NCBI GenBank assembly: GCA_902781315.1
Contig: CACZIT010000025.1
Span: 42,158 to 106,157 of the forward strand
Length of the DNA: 64,000 nucleotides
Reading direction: 5' to 3'
DNA from: an uncultured Prevotellaceae bacterium
GTDB taxonomy: Bacteria; Bacteroidota; Bacteroidia; Bacteroidales; Bacteroidaceae
This document shows, piece after piece, positions 22,896-32,332 of the stretch. Position 1 is the stretch's first letter; each line of letters begins with the position of its first letter. The notes below the pieces were generated by a model. The model saw only the letters and a program-made list of their open reading frames with translations, had not been told where the DNA came from and searched no databases. The position numbers and the translations under genes were made by a program.

Positions 22896-23073
22896 AGGCA
22901 GAAATATACTAAAAATCGCAACACACTGATAGTCAGCGGGTTGCGATTTCTTCCATTTTTGGCGTTTTTTCGAGCAAGGGAGCTGTTGGTGGAAAAATCG
23001 GCCAAAATGAGGGTGGATTTTTGCGTTTTCGGGGTGGTTACAGATTGAAACCACCCAACGGGAAGCAGTCAGA

Positions 23074-23322
23074 CTACTTCTTCAACAGTTTCGTCCAGAT
23101 CCAGAGCACGATGACGGCACCGATGGTGGCCGTGCCGATGCTGCTGAGCCATCCCGGCTCCCAATGGATGCCGAGGAGGTCGAACAGCCACTTGCCGACG
23201 ACACCGCCGATGAGTCCGAGGAAGAGGTCGATCCAGCAGCCTTTACCTTCGCCGCCGGTGAGTTTGCTGGCAATGAAACCAGCAAGGATTCCCACTACGA
23301 TTGCAACAATAAAATTTCCCAT
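23074..23322 (-). CDS. GlsB/YeaQ/YmgE-type small membrane protein
   Basis: 82 residues with three hydrophobic segments (FIVAIVVGILAGFIASKL; CWIDLFLGLIGGVVGKWLF; IGTATIGAVIVLWIWTKLL). The GILAGFIASKLTGG and GLIGGVVGKWLF motifs are typical of the transglycosylase-associated GlsB/YeaQ family, inner-membrane proteins linked to general and acid stress. No enzymatic activity is established despite the old name. It follows the aminopeptidase gene by about 35 nt and may be co-transcribed with it. Confidence 0.93.
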   Translation of the reverse strand: MGNFIVAIVVGILAGFIASKLTGGEGKGCWIDLFLGLIGGVVGKWLFDLLGIHWEPGWLSSIGTATIGAVIVLWIWTKLLKK

Positions 23323-23358
23323 AATGCTTCTATTTTAAGGGGTTAGACATTTCTTTTT

Positions 23359-25140
23359 CTAGAGCGGCCGACATGCCTGCTGCAGCCACGCGCGGTGGGC
23401 TTCGTCGAGATAGGGCGAGAGGGTGTCGAGGACGCGCTGGTGGTAGGCGTTGAGCCAGCTGATTTCCTCGGGCAGCATCTCCTCGACGACGATGGGGCGC
23501 AGGTCGATGGGACAGAGTGTGAGGGGCTCGAACTGCAGGAACGGCCCGAACTCGCCCTCCATGTAGGGCGTGACAAGCAGGGTGTTCTCGATGCGCACGC
23601 CGAAGCGACCGGGCAGGTAGATGCCGGGCTCGTCGGTGACGGTCATGCCCTCGACGAACGGGGCGGGCTTCCACTCCATGCGGAACTGGTGAGGACCCTC
23701 GTGCACGCTGAGGTACTGGCCCACGCCGTGGCCCGTGCCATGCAGGTAGTTCAGGCCCTCGCGCCACATGTACTGTCGGGCGAGAACGTCCATCTGCGTG
23801 CCGGCAGCTCCGCGCGGGAAGATGCAGCGCGAGAGCTGGATATGGCCGCGCAGCACGAGCGTGTAGATATGGCGCTGTTCGTCAGTGAGGGGGCCGACGG
23901 CAATGGTGCGCGTGATGTCGGTAGTGCCGTCGAGGTATTGCGCGCCGCTGTCAAGCAGCAGCAGTCCCTCGGGCCGAATGGGGATGTCGGTCTCGGGCGT
24001 GGCCTCGTAGTGGATGATGGCACCGTGCTCGCCGTAGCCGCAGATGGTGTCGAAGGAGATGTCGCGGAAGCCTTCCTGCTCAGCGCGCAGGGCGGTGAGC
24101 TTCTGGTCGAGGGAAATCTCTGTGAGATGCTCCCCCACCCCGATTTTCTCCTCCAGCCACTTCAGGAACTTCACCATTGCCACACCGTCCTTGATCATGG
24201 CGCGGCGAAAGCCCTCGATTTCAGTAGGGTTTTTCACGGTCTTCATCGTGGCGATGGGCGACTCACCGCGCACCACTTCGCGCTGCACGGCCTTCATCAG
24301 CGTGTAGCTGGTCTCGTTGGGGTCGAGCAGGATGTTGTATTCGAAGTAGTCGTGCAGGCCGCGTGCCACGTTCTCGTAGTCGTCGACGTCGACGCCGCAA
24401 TCATGCAGGTAGGCCTGCACGTCGGCCGGCAGCTTCACCTTATTTATATATAAGGTCGTGCAGGTCTGCGAGATGAGCAGATAGGAGACGAACACCGGGT
24501 TGCAATGCACGTCGGTGCCGCGCAGGTTGAGCGTCCAGGCGATGTCGTCGAGTGCCGAGACCAGCATACCATCGGCGTGCTGGCGGCGCAGGGCCTCGCG
24601 AATGCGGCGCAGCTTCGACGGCGTGTCCTCGCCAGCATACGTCAACGGATGAATCTCCACAGGATTCATCGGCACTGGCGGCCGGTCGGTCCAGATGAAT
24701 CGCAACGGGTCGTAGTTGGTGCGCAGGGTGAGTCCGCCCTCCTTGCGCAGGTCGGCAATGAGGCCTTCGACGAAGGCAGCCGAGTTGGTCATGCCGTCGG
24801 CGGCCACTTCCTTCGAGCGGCTGTCGCGAAGTTGCTGGCCAAGCCACTCGGGGATGGTGGGCGTGCCGGGCAGTTTCAACTTCATGAGTTGGAACTCCGT
24901 GCCCCGTAACTGTTCCTCGGCAGCGAGGAAGTAGCGGGAGTCGGTCCAGAGGGCGGCAGCGTTCATCGTGACCACAGCCGTGCCGGCCGAGCCGTTAAAA
25001 CCACTGATCCACTCGCGGCCCTTCCAGTGGTCGGGCACGTATTCGCCGTTGTGGGGGTCAGTACTGGTGAAGATGTAGGCTGCCAGATTCTCGCGCTGCA
25101 TCTCCGTGCGCAGCGCATGTATTCGTTCATTGATTGTCAT
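23359..25140 (-). CDS. pepP: Xaa-Pro aminopeptidase (M24B, aminopeptidase P family)
   Basis: 593 residues from the ATG at 25140. A longer frame to 25194 is rejected because it would pass through the -7 element at 25166-25173. The layout is the long form: two creatinase-like N-terminal domains (about 1-300) and a C-terminal pita-bread domain. The five metal ligands are visible: two Asp in LLLDSGAQYLDGTTDITRT, His in GTGHGVG, and Glu in TDEPGIY and RIENT. It removes N-terminal residues preceding proline, in the cytoplasm as no signal peptide is seen. Confidence 0.94.
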   Translation of the reverse strand: MTINERIHALRTEMQRENLAAYIFTSTDPHNGEYVPDHWKGREWISGFNGSAGTAVVTMNAAALWTDSRYFLAAEEQLRGTEFQLMKLKLPGTPTIPEWLGQQLRDSRSKEVAADGMTNSAAFVEGLIADLRKEGGLTLRTNYDPLRFIWTDRPPVPMNPVEIHPLTYAGEDTPSKLRRIREALRRQHADGMLVSALDDIAWTLNLRGTDVHCNPVFVSYLLISQTCTTLYINKVKLPADVQAYLHDCGVDVDDYENVARGLHDYFEYNILLDPNETSYTLMKAVQREVVRGESPIATMKTVKNPTEIEGFRRAMIKDGVAMVKFLKWLEEKIGVGEHLTEISLDQKLTALRAEQEGFRDISFDTICGYGEHGAIIHYEATPETDIPIRPEGLLLLDSGAQYLDGTTDITRTIAVGPLTDEQRHIYTLVLRGHIQLSRCIFPRGAAGTQMDVLARQYMWREGLNYLHGTGHGVGQYLSVHEGPHQFRMEWKPAPFVEGMTVTDEPGIYLPGRFGVRIENTLLVTPYMEGEFGPFLQFEPLTLCPIDLRPIVVEEMLPEEISWLNAYHQRVLDTLSPYLDEAHRAWLQQACRPL

Positions 25141-25165
25141 AGGCTTTGATATTTTATTGTCTCTA

Positions 25166-25173
25166 CAAAGATA
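25166..25173 (-). promoter_or_regulatory. -7 element of the aminopeptidase gene
   Basis: TATCTTTG on the minus strand, about 25 nt before the ATG at 25140. A TTTTGC word lies closer than normal for -33, so the upstream element is uncertain. Confidence 0.6.
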
Positions 25174-25242
25174 GCACTTTTTTGCAAAACCCACATAGCA
25201 AAGCCACTCCCTTTTAGATTAAATAACATTTCACGGCGAAAA

Positions 25243-25288
25243 AACTCTGAACTCTAAACCCTAAACTCTAAACTTTTTTGTAATTTTG
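25243..25288 (+). promoter_or_regulatory. Heptamer-array promoter of malate dehydrogenase
   Basis: Four to five 7-bp units (AACTCTG, AACTCTA, AACCCTA, AACTCTA, AACTTTT) run into a T6 tract, one G and TAATTTTG (25281-25288). There is no TTTG at the -33 position; the repeat occupies that place. The same layout occurs at the promoters near 37164, 50932, 50888 and 54343. Confidence 0.75.
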
Positions 25289-25384
25289 CAGTCGAAACAA
25301 AAATTTTCAAAAATTATAATCATGACCATCCGTGCCTTCCGCTTCATCGGTGGCATCCCCTGGTCGCAAAACTCTAAATCAACT

Positions 25385-26377
25385 ATGGCATTTTTAACTA
25401 ACGACAAACTCGTCATCGTCGGCGCAGCCGGCATGATCGGTTCCAACATGGCTCAGTCGGCTCTGATGATGGGCCTCACGAGCAACCTGTGTCTCTACGA
25501 CGTGTTCTCGCCCGAAGGCGTAGCCGAGGAGATGCGCCAGAGCGGCTTCGACGAAGCTACCATCACCGCTACCACCAATGCCGAAGAGGCTTTCCGCGAC
25601 GCTAAGTACATCATCTCGTCGGGCGGTGCTCCCCGTAAGGAAGGCATGACCCGCGAGGACCTGCTGGCCGGCAACTGTAAGATTGCCGAGGAGCTGGGTC
25701 AGAACATCAAGAAGTACTGCCCCGACGTGAAGCACGTCGTCATCATCTTCAACCCCGCCGACCTCACCGGCCTCGTCACGTTGCTCTACAGCGGACTGAA
25801 GCCTTCACAGGTTACCACGCTGGCAGGTCTTGACACCACACGTCTGCAGTCGGCACTGGCCAAGAAGTTCGGTGTAAAGCAGAGCGAGATTAAGGGCTGC
25901 GCTACCTATGGTGGTCATGGCGAGCAGATGGCTGTGTTCGGCTCACACGTCGAAATCGCAGGCCGCAAACTCACCGACATCATCGGTACCGAGGAGTTCC
26001 CCGCCGAGGAGTGGGAGCAGATGAAGAAGGACGTCACTCAGGGTGGTGCCGCCATCATCAAGCTGCGTGGCCGCTCGTCGTTCCAGAGCCCTGCTTACCT
26101 GAGCGTTGAGATGATTCGCGCCGCTATGGGCGGTGAGGCTTTCCGCTTCCCCGTCGGCACCTATGTGAAGACCGAGAAGTACGACCACATCATGATGGCC
26201 ATGAAGACCACCCTCGACGCTACGGGTGCTCACTTCGAAGTGCCTCAGGGTCTGCCCGAGGAGAACGCCAAGCTCGACGCTTCTTACGAGCACCTCTGCA
26301 AGATGCGCGACGAGCTCGTGACGCTCAACATCGTGCCGCCCATCGCTGAGTGGTCGAAGATCAACCCGAACCTGTAA
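25385..26377 (+). CDS. mdh: Malate dehydrogenase (LDH/MDH superfamily)
   Basis: 330 residues from the ATG at 25385, which puts the Rossmann motif KLVIVGAAGMIGSN at the N-terminus. It oxidises L-malate to oxaloacetate with NAD in central carbon metabolism. Conserved features are SSGGAPRKEGMTREDLL, IFNPADLTG, the GLDTTRLQSALA segment and the catalytic GGHGEQM His. An in-frame ATG at 25323 would add 21 residues (IRAFRFIGGIPWSQNSKST) that resemble no MDH N-terminus; it lies within the transcript, so it cannot be fully excluded. Terminator at 26427-26459. Confidence 0.95.
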   Translation: MAFLTNDKLVIVGAAGMIGSNMAQSALMMGLTSNLCLYDVFSPEGVAEEMRQSGFDEATITATTNAEEAFRDAKYIISSGGAPRKEGMTREDLLAGNCKIAEELGQNIKKYCPDVKHVVIIFNPADLTGLVTLLYSGLKPSQVTTLAGLDTTRLQSALAKKFGVKQSEIKGCATYGGHGEQMAVFGSHVEIAGRKLTDIIGTEEFPAEEWEQMKKDVTQGGAAIIKLRGRSSFQSPAYLSVEMIRAAMGGEAFRFPVGTYVKTEKYDHIMMAMKTTLDATGAHFEVPQGLPEENAKLDASYEHLCKMRDELVTLNIVPPIAEWSKINPNL

Positions 26378-26426
26378 GCCTTCGGACCCGCCCCCTTCAG
26401 TAAGGAGGGAGATTGGTAATGAATTA

Positions 26427-26459
26427 AGCCCTGCCACCCGATTACGGGATGGCAGGGCT
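26427..26459 (+). terminator. Terminator of mdh
   Basis: Perfect 10-bp stem AGCCCTGCCA / TGGCAGGGCT (26427-26436, 26450-26459) followed by CTTTGTTTTGTT. It lies between the convergent mdh and fucosidase genes. Confidence 0.88.
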
Positions 26460-26480
26460 CTTTGTTTTGTTCGGGGATAT

Positions 26481-28088
26481 TTATTCTACCTTCAGCACAG
26501 GGGCAATCTTGTTGCAGGGAGCAGGCAGCGTGACAACGAGTCCCTCCTTGGTCTGGCGCGCTTTCACGCGGCCGTAGCCAAGGAGTTTGACGCTGCCGAC
26601 CTTGCGGCCATAGGGGTTGCCCTTCTTCAGCGACTTGATGACGAGCTGATGGTTGTCAGGCCAGCCCATGGCAGTCACATAGAGCACCTTGCCTTTTTGG
26701 TTGAAGCGGATGTCGTAGCAGTCCATGTTGCTATACTGGCCGTCGTTAAAGCCCTGGGCATTGAGGTCGATGCTCTTCTCGGCCACAGGGCCTTCGCCGA
26801 ACACCCGCCACGGCCTCGTGCCGAAGATGCTCTCGCCGTTCACCGTCATCCATGCCTCGAGGTCATCGAGCACTACAGCCTCCTTTTCATCGTAGGTGCC
26901 ATCAGCGCGCAGAGGAATGGAGAGCAACAGGTTACCATTCTTCGACACGATGTCGACCAGCATTTTCACTACCTGTGCTGCGCTCTTGTACGACCCACGC
27001 TCATAGATGCTCGTGTTATAGTGCCATCCACCAATGCAGTTGCAGGTCTGCCAAGGCTCATCGACGATGTAGTTTGGTGCTCCACGCTCCACATCCCACG
27101 TCAAAGCCTTGCGCTGCTCTTCATCGAGAATCTTACCAAACACCACAGCCCGAGGGTTGCGGTTATAGAGATGCGTGACAATCTTCAATCCACAATCGCT
27201 GATGGCATGGAATGGCAATACCGTTGCATCGAAGTAGATGAGGTCGGGTTGATAGCGATTGATGGCATCAAGAGAACGATCGTAGAAATTCGTGACGAAC
27301 TCCTGCGAGGGAATAGCGGCCCCGTGTGTCCAGTCCCACTGCTGGTGGATGGCTCCATTCCACCAGGACCGCTCGCTCATGGGATGCTGTTGCTGGTAGA
27401 GCTGCTGCGGGTCGAAGCCTTCCCACCATTTGCCCTTGCCGTCTTCCTTCGTGAGATGACCATCGTAGTAGACGCCTGCCTTCGAGCCGTTCAGGTCGTA
27501 GCGCTGCGCGGGTTCATACCACGTCCATGCATGATCGGCGTGGAAGGAGATGCCCAACGGCAGGCCAGCCTTCTTCGCTGCCTTCGCCCATTCGTCGAGG
27601 ATGTCGCGCTTCGGACCGATGTTCTTCGAGTTCCATGGCTGATACTTCGAGTCCCAGAGGTCGTAGTTGTCATGGTGGTTGCCCAGCACGAAGAAATACT
27701 GTGCACCACAACGCTTGTAGCGTGCGACGAGTTCGTCGGGATTCCATTTCTCTGCCTTGAAGAGCGGCAGCACATCCTTGAAGCCGAACTCCGAAGGATG
27801 GCCGTAGTGCTCCACATGGTATTTATACTCACGCGTACCTTCCATATACAAAGAGCGGGCCATCCAGTCGCCGGAGCCTTCTACGCATTGCGGCCCCCAG
27901 TGAGCCCAGATGCCGAACTTCGCATTGCGAAACCACTCGGGTGTCTGATGCTGGCTGAGCGACTGCCATGTAGGTTGATACTTGCCCGTCTGCATCGGCT
28001 CGTGAGCCTCCGACACGGGCACTTGGTACTGCTGCGCCGAGACCGTCAGGCTCAAGGCGAAAAGCAGGGTTGTGAGGGTTGCTTTCAT
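26481..28088 (-). CDS. Alpha-L-fucosidase, glycoside hydrolase family 29 (first copy)
   Basis: 535 residues with a signal peptide (1-18). The GH29 barrel shows RNAKFGIWAHWGPQ, the HHDNYDLWDSKY active-site strand and the nucleophile Asp 287 in PDLIYFDATV. A C-terminal beta-sandwich follows from about residue 440. It releases L-fucose outside the cytoplasm. It is the last gene of the minus-strand operon that starts with the GH5-GH43 enzyme. The ATG is preceded by a heptamer linker (TATAAAC, TTGAAAC, TATAAAC). It is only distantly similar to the GH29 at 60641, so the two probably prefer different linkages. Confidence 0.95.
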   Translation of the reverse strand: MKATLTTLLFALSLTVSAQQYQVPVSEAHEPMQTGKYQPTWQSLSQHQTPEWFRNAKFGIWAHWGPQCVEGSGDWMARSLYMEGTREYKYHVEHYGHPSEFGFKDVLPLFKAEKWNPDELVARYKRCGAQYFFVLGNHHDNYDLWDSKYQPWNSKNIGPKRDILDEWAKAAKKAGLPLGISFHADHAWTWYEPAQRYDLNGSKAGVYYDGHLTKEDGKGKWWEGFDPQQLYQQQHPMSERSWWNGAIHQQWDWTHGAAIPSQEFVTNFYDRSLDAINRYQPDLIYFDATVLPFHAISDCGLKIVTHLYNRNPRAVVFGKILDEEQRKALTWDVERGAPNYIVDEPWQTCNCIGGWHYNTSIYERGSYKSAAQVVKMLVDIVSKNGNLLLSIPLRADGTYDEKEAVVLDDLEAWMTVNGESIFGTRPWRVFGEGPVAEKSIDLNAQGFNDGQYSNMDCYDIRFNQKGKVLYVTAMGWPDNHQLVIKSLKKGNPYGRKVGSVKLLGYGRVKARQTKEGLVVTLPAPCNKIAPVLKVE

Positions 28089-28294
28089 TTTTTATAGTTT
28101 ATAGTTTCAAGTTTATAACTACGTTATGACTTTTGTCACGACTTGACAAAGCTAATGCAAGCATTGCTTTGTGCTCGCTGCTCCAAAAGTTCTAGTTTCT
28201 TGCTTTTAGTTTCCAGCTCCTATCTTTTGGTAATGATCGCTCAACTTTGCCGCTTTCATAGCGCAGCGGAGAAAGAATTATTAATTATTCATTA

Positions 28295-30250
28295 TCAATT
28301 CTCAATTACTACGACCATGCCACCACGGGCCGGCAGGGGGACGGCTTCAGGCAGCGAATTGGGATGGAAAATGATCCAAGGAGTCTGCTCATTCCCTGCA
28401 GAGAGGGGACTACCCGAGTCGGCAAAGCAGGTAATGTTCTTGAACCCTTGAACCTTTGAACGCTGCGAAGCAGCTTTTAAACCTTTTATCTTCTTCAGTC
28501 CCTTCAGGCTGACGGTCTGCTGTTCGTCGCGCCCGTTGAGCATACCCACATACCACTTGTTGCCACTACGGCGAGCCATGACAACGTATTGTCCGGGATA
28601 GCCGTCAATCAGACGAGTCTCGTCCCAAACGGTCGGCAACTGGCCAAGGAACTGCTGCACCTCCTTGGGCTGTGCGAGGAAGCTCTCGGGACGGTCGGCC
28701 AGATGCTGCAATGCCGACTCAAAGACTACCGTCAGCGCCAACTCATGGCCATGGGTGGTGATGTGTGGATGCTGCGAGTCGCTAAAGGCGCAAGGCGTGT
28801 AGTCCATCGGTCCGATGACGTTGCGTGTGAAGGGCAGCATGCAGTTATGAGCCGCAGCCTTTCGGGTGAACGTCGGCACGTTGTTATACCATTCGGCACC
28901 GTAGACGCCCTCCGTGGAGAGAAGGTTCGGCCACGTGCGTTGCCAGCCGCGAGGAATCGTAGCGCCATGGAAGTTCACAAGCAAATGATGGCGCGCACCG
29001 CACTCCAGCAAGTCCTGACAGTACTGCATGTTCATCTGGTTATCACCGGAGAAGAAGTCGATCTTCACACCAGCAACACCGATGCGCTCACACCAGGCGA
29101 ACTCTCGCTCGCGGTCTTCAGGCTTATTCAATCGGAACTTCGGTCCCGGAGCACCATCGATCCATCCCACCGACGAGTTATACCATATCATCGGCTTCAC
29201 GCCCTGCTGGCGGGCATACGCCACAGCGTCCTCGACGGTCTTGCCATCCTTCATCTCGTCCCATTCGGCATCGATGAGCACATAGGGCAGATGCAGTGCC
29301 ACCGCCATATCGACATACTTCTTAATGATGTTGTAATCGTTGGAGCCATGATTGTAAGCCCAGTAGACCCACGACACCACGCCGGGCTGAATCCAACTGG
29401 TATCGGCAATCTTACTCGGCTCTGCCATATCGGTGATGAGCGTCGACTCAACGATATCGGCCAGCGAACCCATAATAACTACACGCCACGGCGTATGCCA
29501 AGACCCGCTGATTTCAACTTCGTTCTGATCGGGAACGACACGATAGAGTTCGCCTTCGCTATGGAGACACGATGCACTCTGTCGCGATTCAATGTTCGAC
29601 TCACTGATGAGGGCATACACCGTCTGTCCATGCCGATGGTCTGAGAAGTCGAACAAGGCGGGATAGCCCCATCGGTTTGACGGCTGGCGTCCCCAGCCCG
29701 CACTAACAGGTTTTCCATCGAACGCAAGTGGGAAGAAGCCTTCGTAGGCATCGCTCCACGACTGCACCCAACGAGGAGTTCCATCGGGGATTCGGAATGC
29801 GGTTTGTTCCGACGAAAAGCGGCAGGGGGGCAGATTCTCCAATTCATAACGAAAGGCGATGCCGTCGTTGCAAAGCCGCATGACGAGCACTTGCTCTTGC
29901 CCTTCAGCATCGCGGAAGGTGTAGCGATATTCGTTATATTGATTGGTGCAGTGGAGACGCTTACCTGCCAGCATCGTATAATCCACATCGACGCGATGTC
30001 CCTCCCCCGACGCAACGAGGGAAAGAGAGGCTGGTCTTCGTTTGTCATCTGTTGACAGAGACACGCCAACATCGGCAATTGTCAGCACTTGTCGGCCCTG
30101 ATAAAGCACGTCGAACCCATTTGCATGCGGCTGCAACCCAATGCGACCATTCGGCGAATGGGCTGGTGCTGCCACGACGGACACGCTGCAAAGCAACGCC
30201 AACAGCGCGGCTAATGAAACACCCAGAATGGTTTGATTCTTTCCCTTCAT
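28295..30250 (-). CDS. Glycoside hydrolase family 97 (retaining type, alpha-galactosidase-like)
   Basis: 651 residues with a signal peptide. GH97 N-domain (about 35-280), catalytic barrel (280-560) and C-domain. The barrel has YVLIDAEWDEM and GVKIDFFSGDNQ with Asp 398 where retaining GH97 enzymes place their nucleophile, which favours alpha-galactosidase-like over SusB-like inverting alpha-glucosidase. An oddity: residues around 585-610 (LKAASQRSKVQGFKN) are encoded by a TTGAACC heptamer run plus the GCTGCGAAGCAGC palindrome (28438-28476), so a repeat has entered the C-terminal domain in frame. It lies between the alcohol dehydrogenase and GH29 genes. Confidence 0.93.
   Translation of the reverse strand: MKGKNQTILGVSLAALLALLCSVSVVAAPAHSPNGRIGLQPHANGFDVLYQGRQVLTIADVGVSLSTDDKRRPASLSLVASGEGHRVDVDYTMLAGKRLHCTNQYNEYRYTFRDAEGQEQVLVMRLCNDGIAFRYELENLPPCRFSSEQTAFRIPDGTPRWVQSWSDAYEGFFPLAFDGKPVSAGWGRQPSNRWGYPALFDFSDHRHGQTVYALISESNIESRQSASCLHSEGELYRVVPDQNEVEISGSWHTPWRVVIMGSLADIVESTLITDMAEPSKIADTSWIQPGVVSWVYWAYNHGSNDYNIIKKYVDMAVALHLPYVLIDAEWDEMKDGKTVEDAVAYARQQGVKPMIWYNSSVGWIDGAPGPKFRLNKPEDREREFAWCERIGVAGVKIDFFSGDNQMNMQYCQDLLECGARHHLLVNFHGATIPRGWQRTWPNLLSTEGVYGAEWYNNVPTFTRKAAAHNCMLPFTRNVIGPMDYTPCAFSDSQHPHITTHGHELALTVVFESALQHLADRPESFLAQPKEVQQFLGQLPTVWDETRLIDGYPGQYVVMARRSGNKWYVGMLNGRDEQQTVSLKGLKKIKGLKAASQRSKVQGFKNITCFADSGSPLSAGNEQTPWIIFHPNSLPEAVPLPARGGMVVVIEN
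28438..28476. repeat. Repeat module inside the GH97 coding region
   Basis: About three TTGAACC-type words followed by the GCTGCGAAGCAGC palindrome (28462-28474), the same module as in the intergenic regions at 17806, 31315 and 43635, but here in frame within a gene. Confidence 0.85.
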
Positions 30251-30262
30251 AATGATCAGTCT

Positions 30263-31279
30263 TTAAAACTTGGTCAAAATGCGGAACACTCTACCCGGAG
30301 CGGCAGCCCACTCGTCCATCGCCTTTTGTGCCTCCTCGGGAGTTACCTCGCTACTGATGAGACGGTCGACGGGACACGTGCCACGCTCCATGTAGTGGAT
30401 GACGGCACGGAAGTCCTGCGGCAAGGCATTACGCGAACCGCGGATGTCGAGTTCCTTCTGGACGAAATACTTCGTTTGGAACGACACTTCGCTCTTGGCA
30501 TAGCCGATGCAGACCACACGTCCCGTGAAGGCTACTACGTCGACAGCCATCTGATAGGTGGGCGTACTGCCCACGGCCTCGATGACCACATCAGGACCAA
30601 AGCCACTGGTCATTTCCAACAAGCGACTGTTCACATCGTCGGTCTTCGTGTTCAGTGTGTAGCTCGCACCCATCTCACGTGCCAGCTGCAGCTTTTCGTC
30701 GTCGATGTCGGCAGCAATCACGGTGGCACCACGCAGGGCCGAGCGCACCACGGCACCCATGCCCACCATGCCACAACCAATGACGAGGACCACGTCGCTA
30801 TCGGTCACCTGTGCACGGCTCACGGCATGGAAGCCCACACTCATCGGTTCCACCAGTGCACACTCACGGGGCGTGAGCAGTCCGGCGGGAATCACCTTCT
30901 CCCACGGCAGCACCAGTCGCTCGCGCATGGCACCGTTGCGCTGCACGCCCAGCGTCTCGTTGTGCTGGCAGGCGTTCGGCCGACCATTGCGGCACGACGC
31001 ACACTTGCCACAGTTGGTGTAGGGATTCACCGTGACCACCATGCCAGGCTTCAATCCTTCCGGCACCTCGCTTCCCACGGCCTCGATGACGGCTCCCACC
31101 TCATGACCGGGAACGACAGGGAGTTTCACCATCGGATTTCTGCCCAGATAGGTGTTAAGGTCACTGCCGCAAAATCCAACATACTGCAGGCGAATCATCA
31201 CATCGCCTGCCTTCATCTCTTGTTCGGGGACATCGACAATCTGCATCTGCCGTTCCCCAGTTATCTGTATAGCTTTCAT
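30263..31279 (-). CDS. Zinc-dependent alcohol/polyol dehydrogenase (MDR superfamily)
   Basis: 338 residues from the ATG at 31279; an upstream TTG (31294) lies in repeat sequence and is rejected. Catalytic zinc site VGFCGSDLN with GHEVGAVIEAVG; structural zinc loop CGKCASCRNGRPNAC; Rossmann motif VIGCGMVGMGAV. It oxidises a secondary alcohol of a sugar or sugar acid with NAD(P). It follows the lactonase-like amidohydrolase and aldo/keto reductase, so it probably acts on a hydroxy-acid or ketodeoxy intermediate of the same route (inference). Similar proteins are annotated as threonine, sorbitol or galactitol-phosphate dehydrogenase; the substrate is open. Confidence 0.92.
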   Translation of the reverse strand: MKAIQITGERQMQIVDVPEQEMKAGDVMIRLQYVGFCGSDLNTYLGRNPMVKLPVVPGHEVGAVIEAVGSEVPEGLKPGMVVTVNPYTNCGKCASCRNGRPNACQHNETLGVQRNGAMRERLVLPWEKVIPAGLLTPRECALVEPMSVGFHAVSRAQVTDSDVVLVIGCGMVGMGAVVRSALRGATVIAADIDDEKLQLAREMGASYTLNTKTDDVNSRLLEMTSGFGPDVVIEAVGSTPTYQMAVDVVAFTGRVVCIGYAKSEVSFQTKYFVQKELDIRGSRNALPQDFRAVIHYMERGTCPVDRLISSEVTPEEAQKAMDEWAAAPGRVFRILTKF

Positions 31280-31295
31280 ATCTATATGGTTCAAA

Positions 31296-31353
31296 TGCGC
31301 TGCGCGCGTTCAAAGCTGCTACGCAGCGTTCAAAGTTTAAAGTTCAAGGTTCA
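31296..31353. repeat. Mixed palindrome/heptamer linker
   Basis: GCTGCTACGCAGC palindrome (31315-31327) with GCGCTGCGCGCG beside it, flanked by TTCAAAG, TTTAAAG, TTCAAGG and TTCAAGT words. It fills the gap between the amidohydrolase stop and the dehydrogenase start. Confidence 0.8.
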
Positions 31354-31362
31354 AGTGCGCTT

Positions 31363-32298
31363 TTACTCACTCATATTTTTAATATACGGTAGCTCGGGCA
31401 GGTTGCTGAAGCCATAGAAGCGACAGGCGTTCTCGCCGAGGAAGAGACGTTTCTCAACTTCGGTGAGCTCGGATGTCTTCACGACGAAATCGTACGACAT
31501 GCGATAGGTGATGGCGGTGATGGTGCGAGGATAGTCAGAACCCCACATCAGCTTCTCCATCCCCACCAGGTCGGCAGCTTCCTTGATGGCTCGCACGGCC
31601 GACGGGAAGGGATAGAACTCTGAGTTATAAAGCCAGGTGATGCCTCCCGACTCCACCATCACATTCACATTGCGGGCCAACGATATCTGCTCGCGCCACG
31701 CTTCGTTCTCCCATGGCGGTGACTGCGGAGGATTGGCCATACCCAGATGACCGATGGCAATGCGCAGGCGCGGACACTCGGCAATGACCTCGCGCAGCTG
31801 GGCAACCTGTTCCATGCCATCTTCCAATGTGATGGAGAGGAATACATCGCGTTCTTCCATCAGGTGGAACAGCTTCATCATCTCCGGCGACGTGAGCGGC
31901 TTGCCCAACAGGCGATGACCGGGAATAGCAATGCCGCGAAAGCCTTGCTCCTCAATGAGCCCACGGGCCTGTTCATAAAAACCATCGTGCAAGTAGTCGA
32001 CCATGCCGCAAGTAAGGAAGCGGTCGGGATAGCGTTGGCTGACTTCAGCGAGATAGTCGTTCTGCAGTCCGTCGATGAACTCCTGCACGACAACGGCTGC
32101 CGCCACCTGGGCGTAGTCCATGTTCGAGAGGAACACCTCGGCGGTGTTGCGTCCGTCGGTCATGAATGGTGGCAGCATCTGCACCTCTTCGCCCAGAAAC
32201 AGCGAGCGTCCGTTCTTCAGTGTGCGGATGGGCTTCCCGTTCCATGTCGTGTCCTGCCTTAGCCACAAATGGCTATGCGCGTCAATAATCTGATACAT
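31363..32298 (-). CDS. Amidohydrolase-2 family protein, sugar-lactone hydrolase-like
   Basis: 311 residues, no signal peptide. It has the metal-dependent hydrolase motifs IIDAHSHLW near the N-terminus, IAIGHLGM in the middle and LMWGSDYPRT near residue 265. The family includes L-fuconolactonase and L-rhamnonolactonase, which open sugar lactones formed by dehydrogenases. Its direct neighbour upstream in the operon is an aldose-dehydrogenase-like aldo/keto reductase, which would make such a lactone. The combination with GH29 fucosidase favours L-fucono-lactone as the substrate (inference). It is preceded by four 7-bp AGGTAAY units. Confidence 0.9.
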   Translation of the reverse strand: MYQIIDAHSHLWLRQDTTWNGKPIRTLKNGRSLFLGEEVQMLPPFMTDGRNTAEVFLSNMDYAQVAAAVVVQEFIDGLQNDYLAEVSQRYPDRFLTCGMVDYLHDGFYEQARGLIEEQGFRGIAIPGHRLLGKPLTSPEMMKLFHLMEERDVFLSITLEDGMEQVAQLREVIAECPRLRIAIGHLGMANPPQSPPWENEAWREQISLARNVNVMVESGGITWLYNSEFYPFPSAVRAIKEAADLVGMEKLMWGSDYPRTITAITYRMSYDFVVKTSELTEVEKRLFLGENACRFYGFSNLPELPYIKNMSE

Positions 32299-32302
32299 AA
32301 CT

Positions 32303-32330
32303 GTTACCTATTACCTGTTACCTATTACCT
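32303..32330. repeat. Heptamer linker before the amidohydrolase gene
   Basis: Four exact 7-bp units alternating ATTACCT and GTTACCT (AGGTAAY on the coding strand) fill the gap between two genes of the operon. A near-identical array lies at 33285-33315, and a relative near 22733-22760. AGGTAA resembles a ribosome binding site, so the array also supplies several such words. Confidence 0.9.
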
Positions 32331-32332
32331 CT

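Noticed and set aside
25323-25384. N-terminal extension of malate dehydrogenase
   Set aside because: The extra residues do not resemble an MDH N-terminus, and the Rossmann motif follows directly after the ATG at 25385. It is transcribed, so it is not fully excluded.
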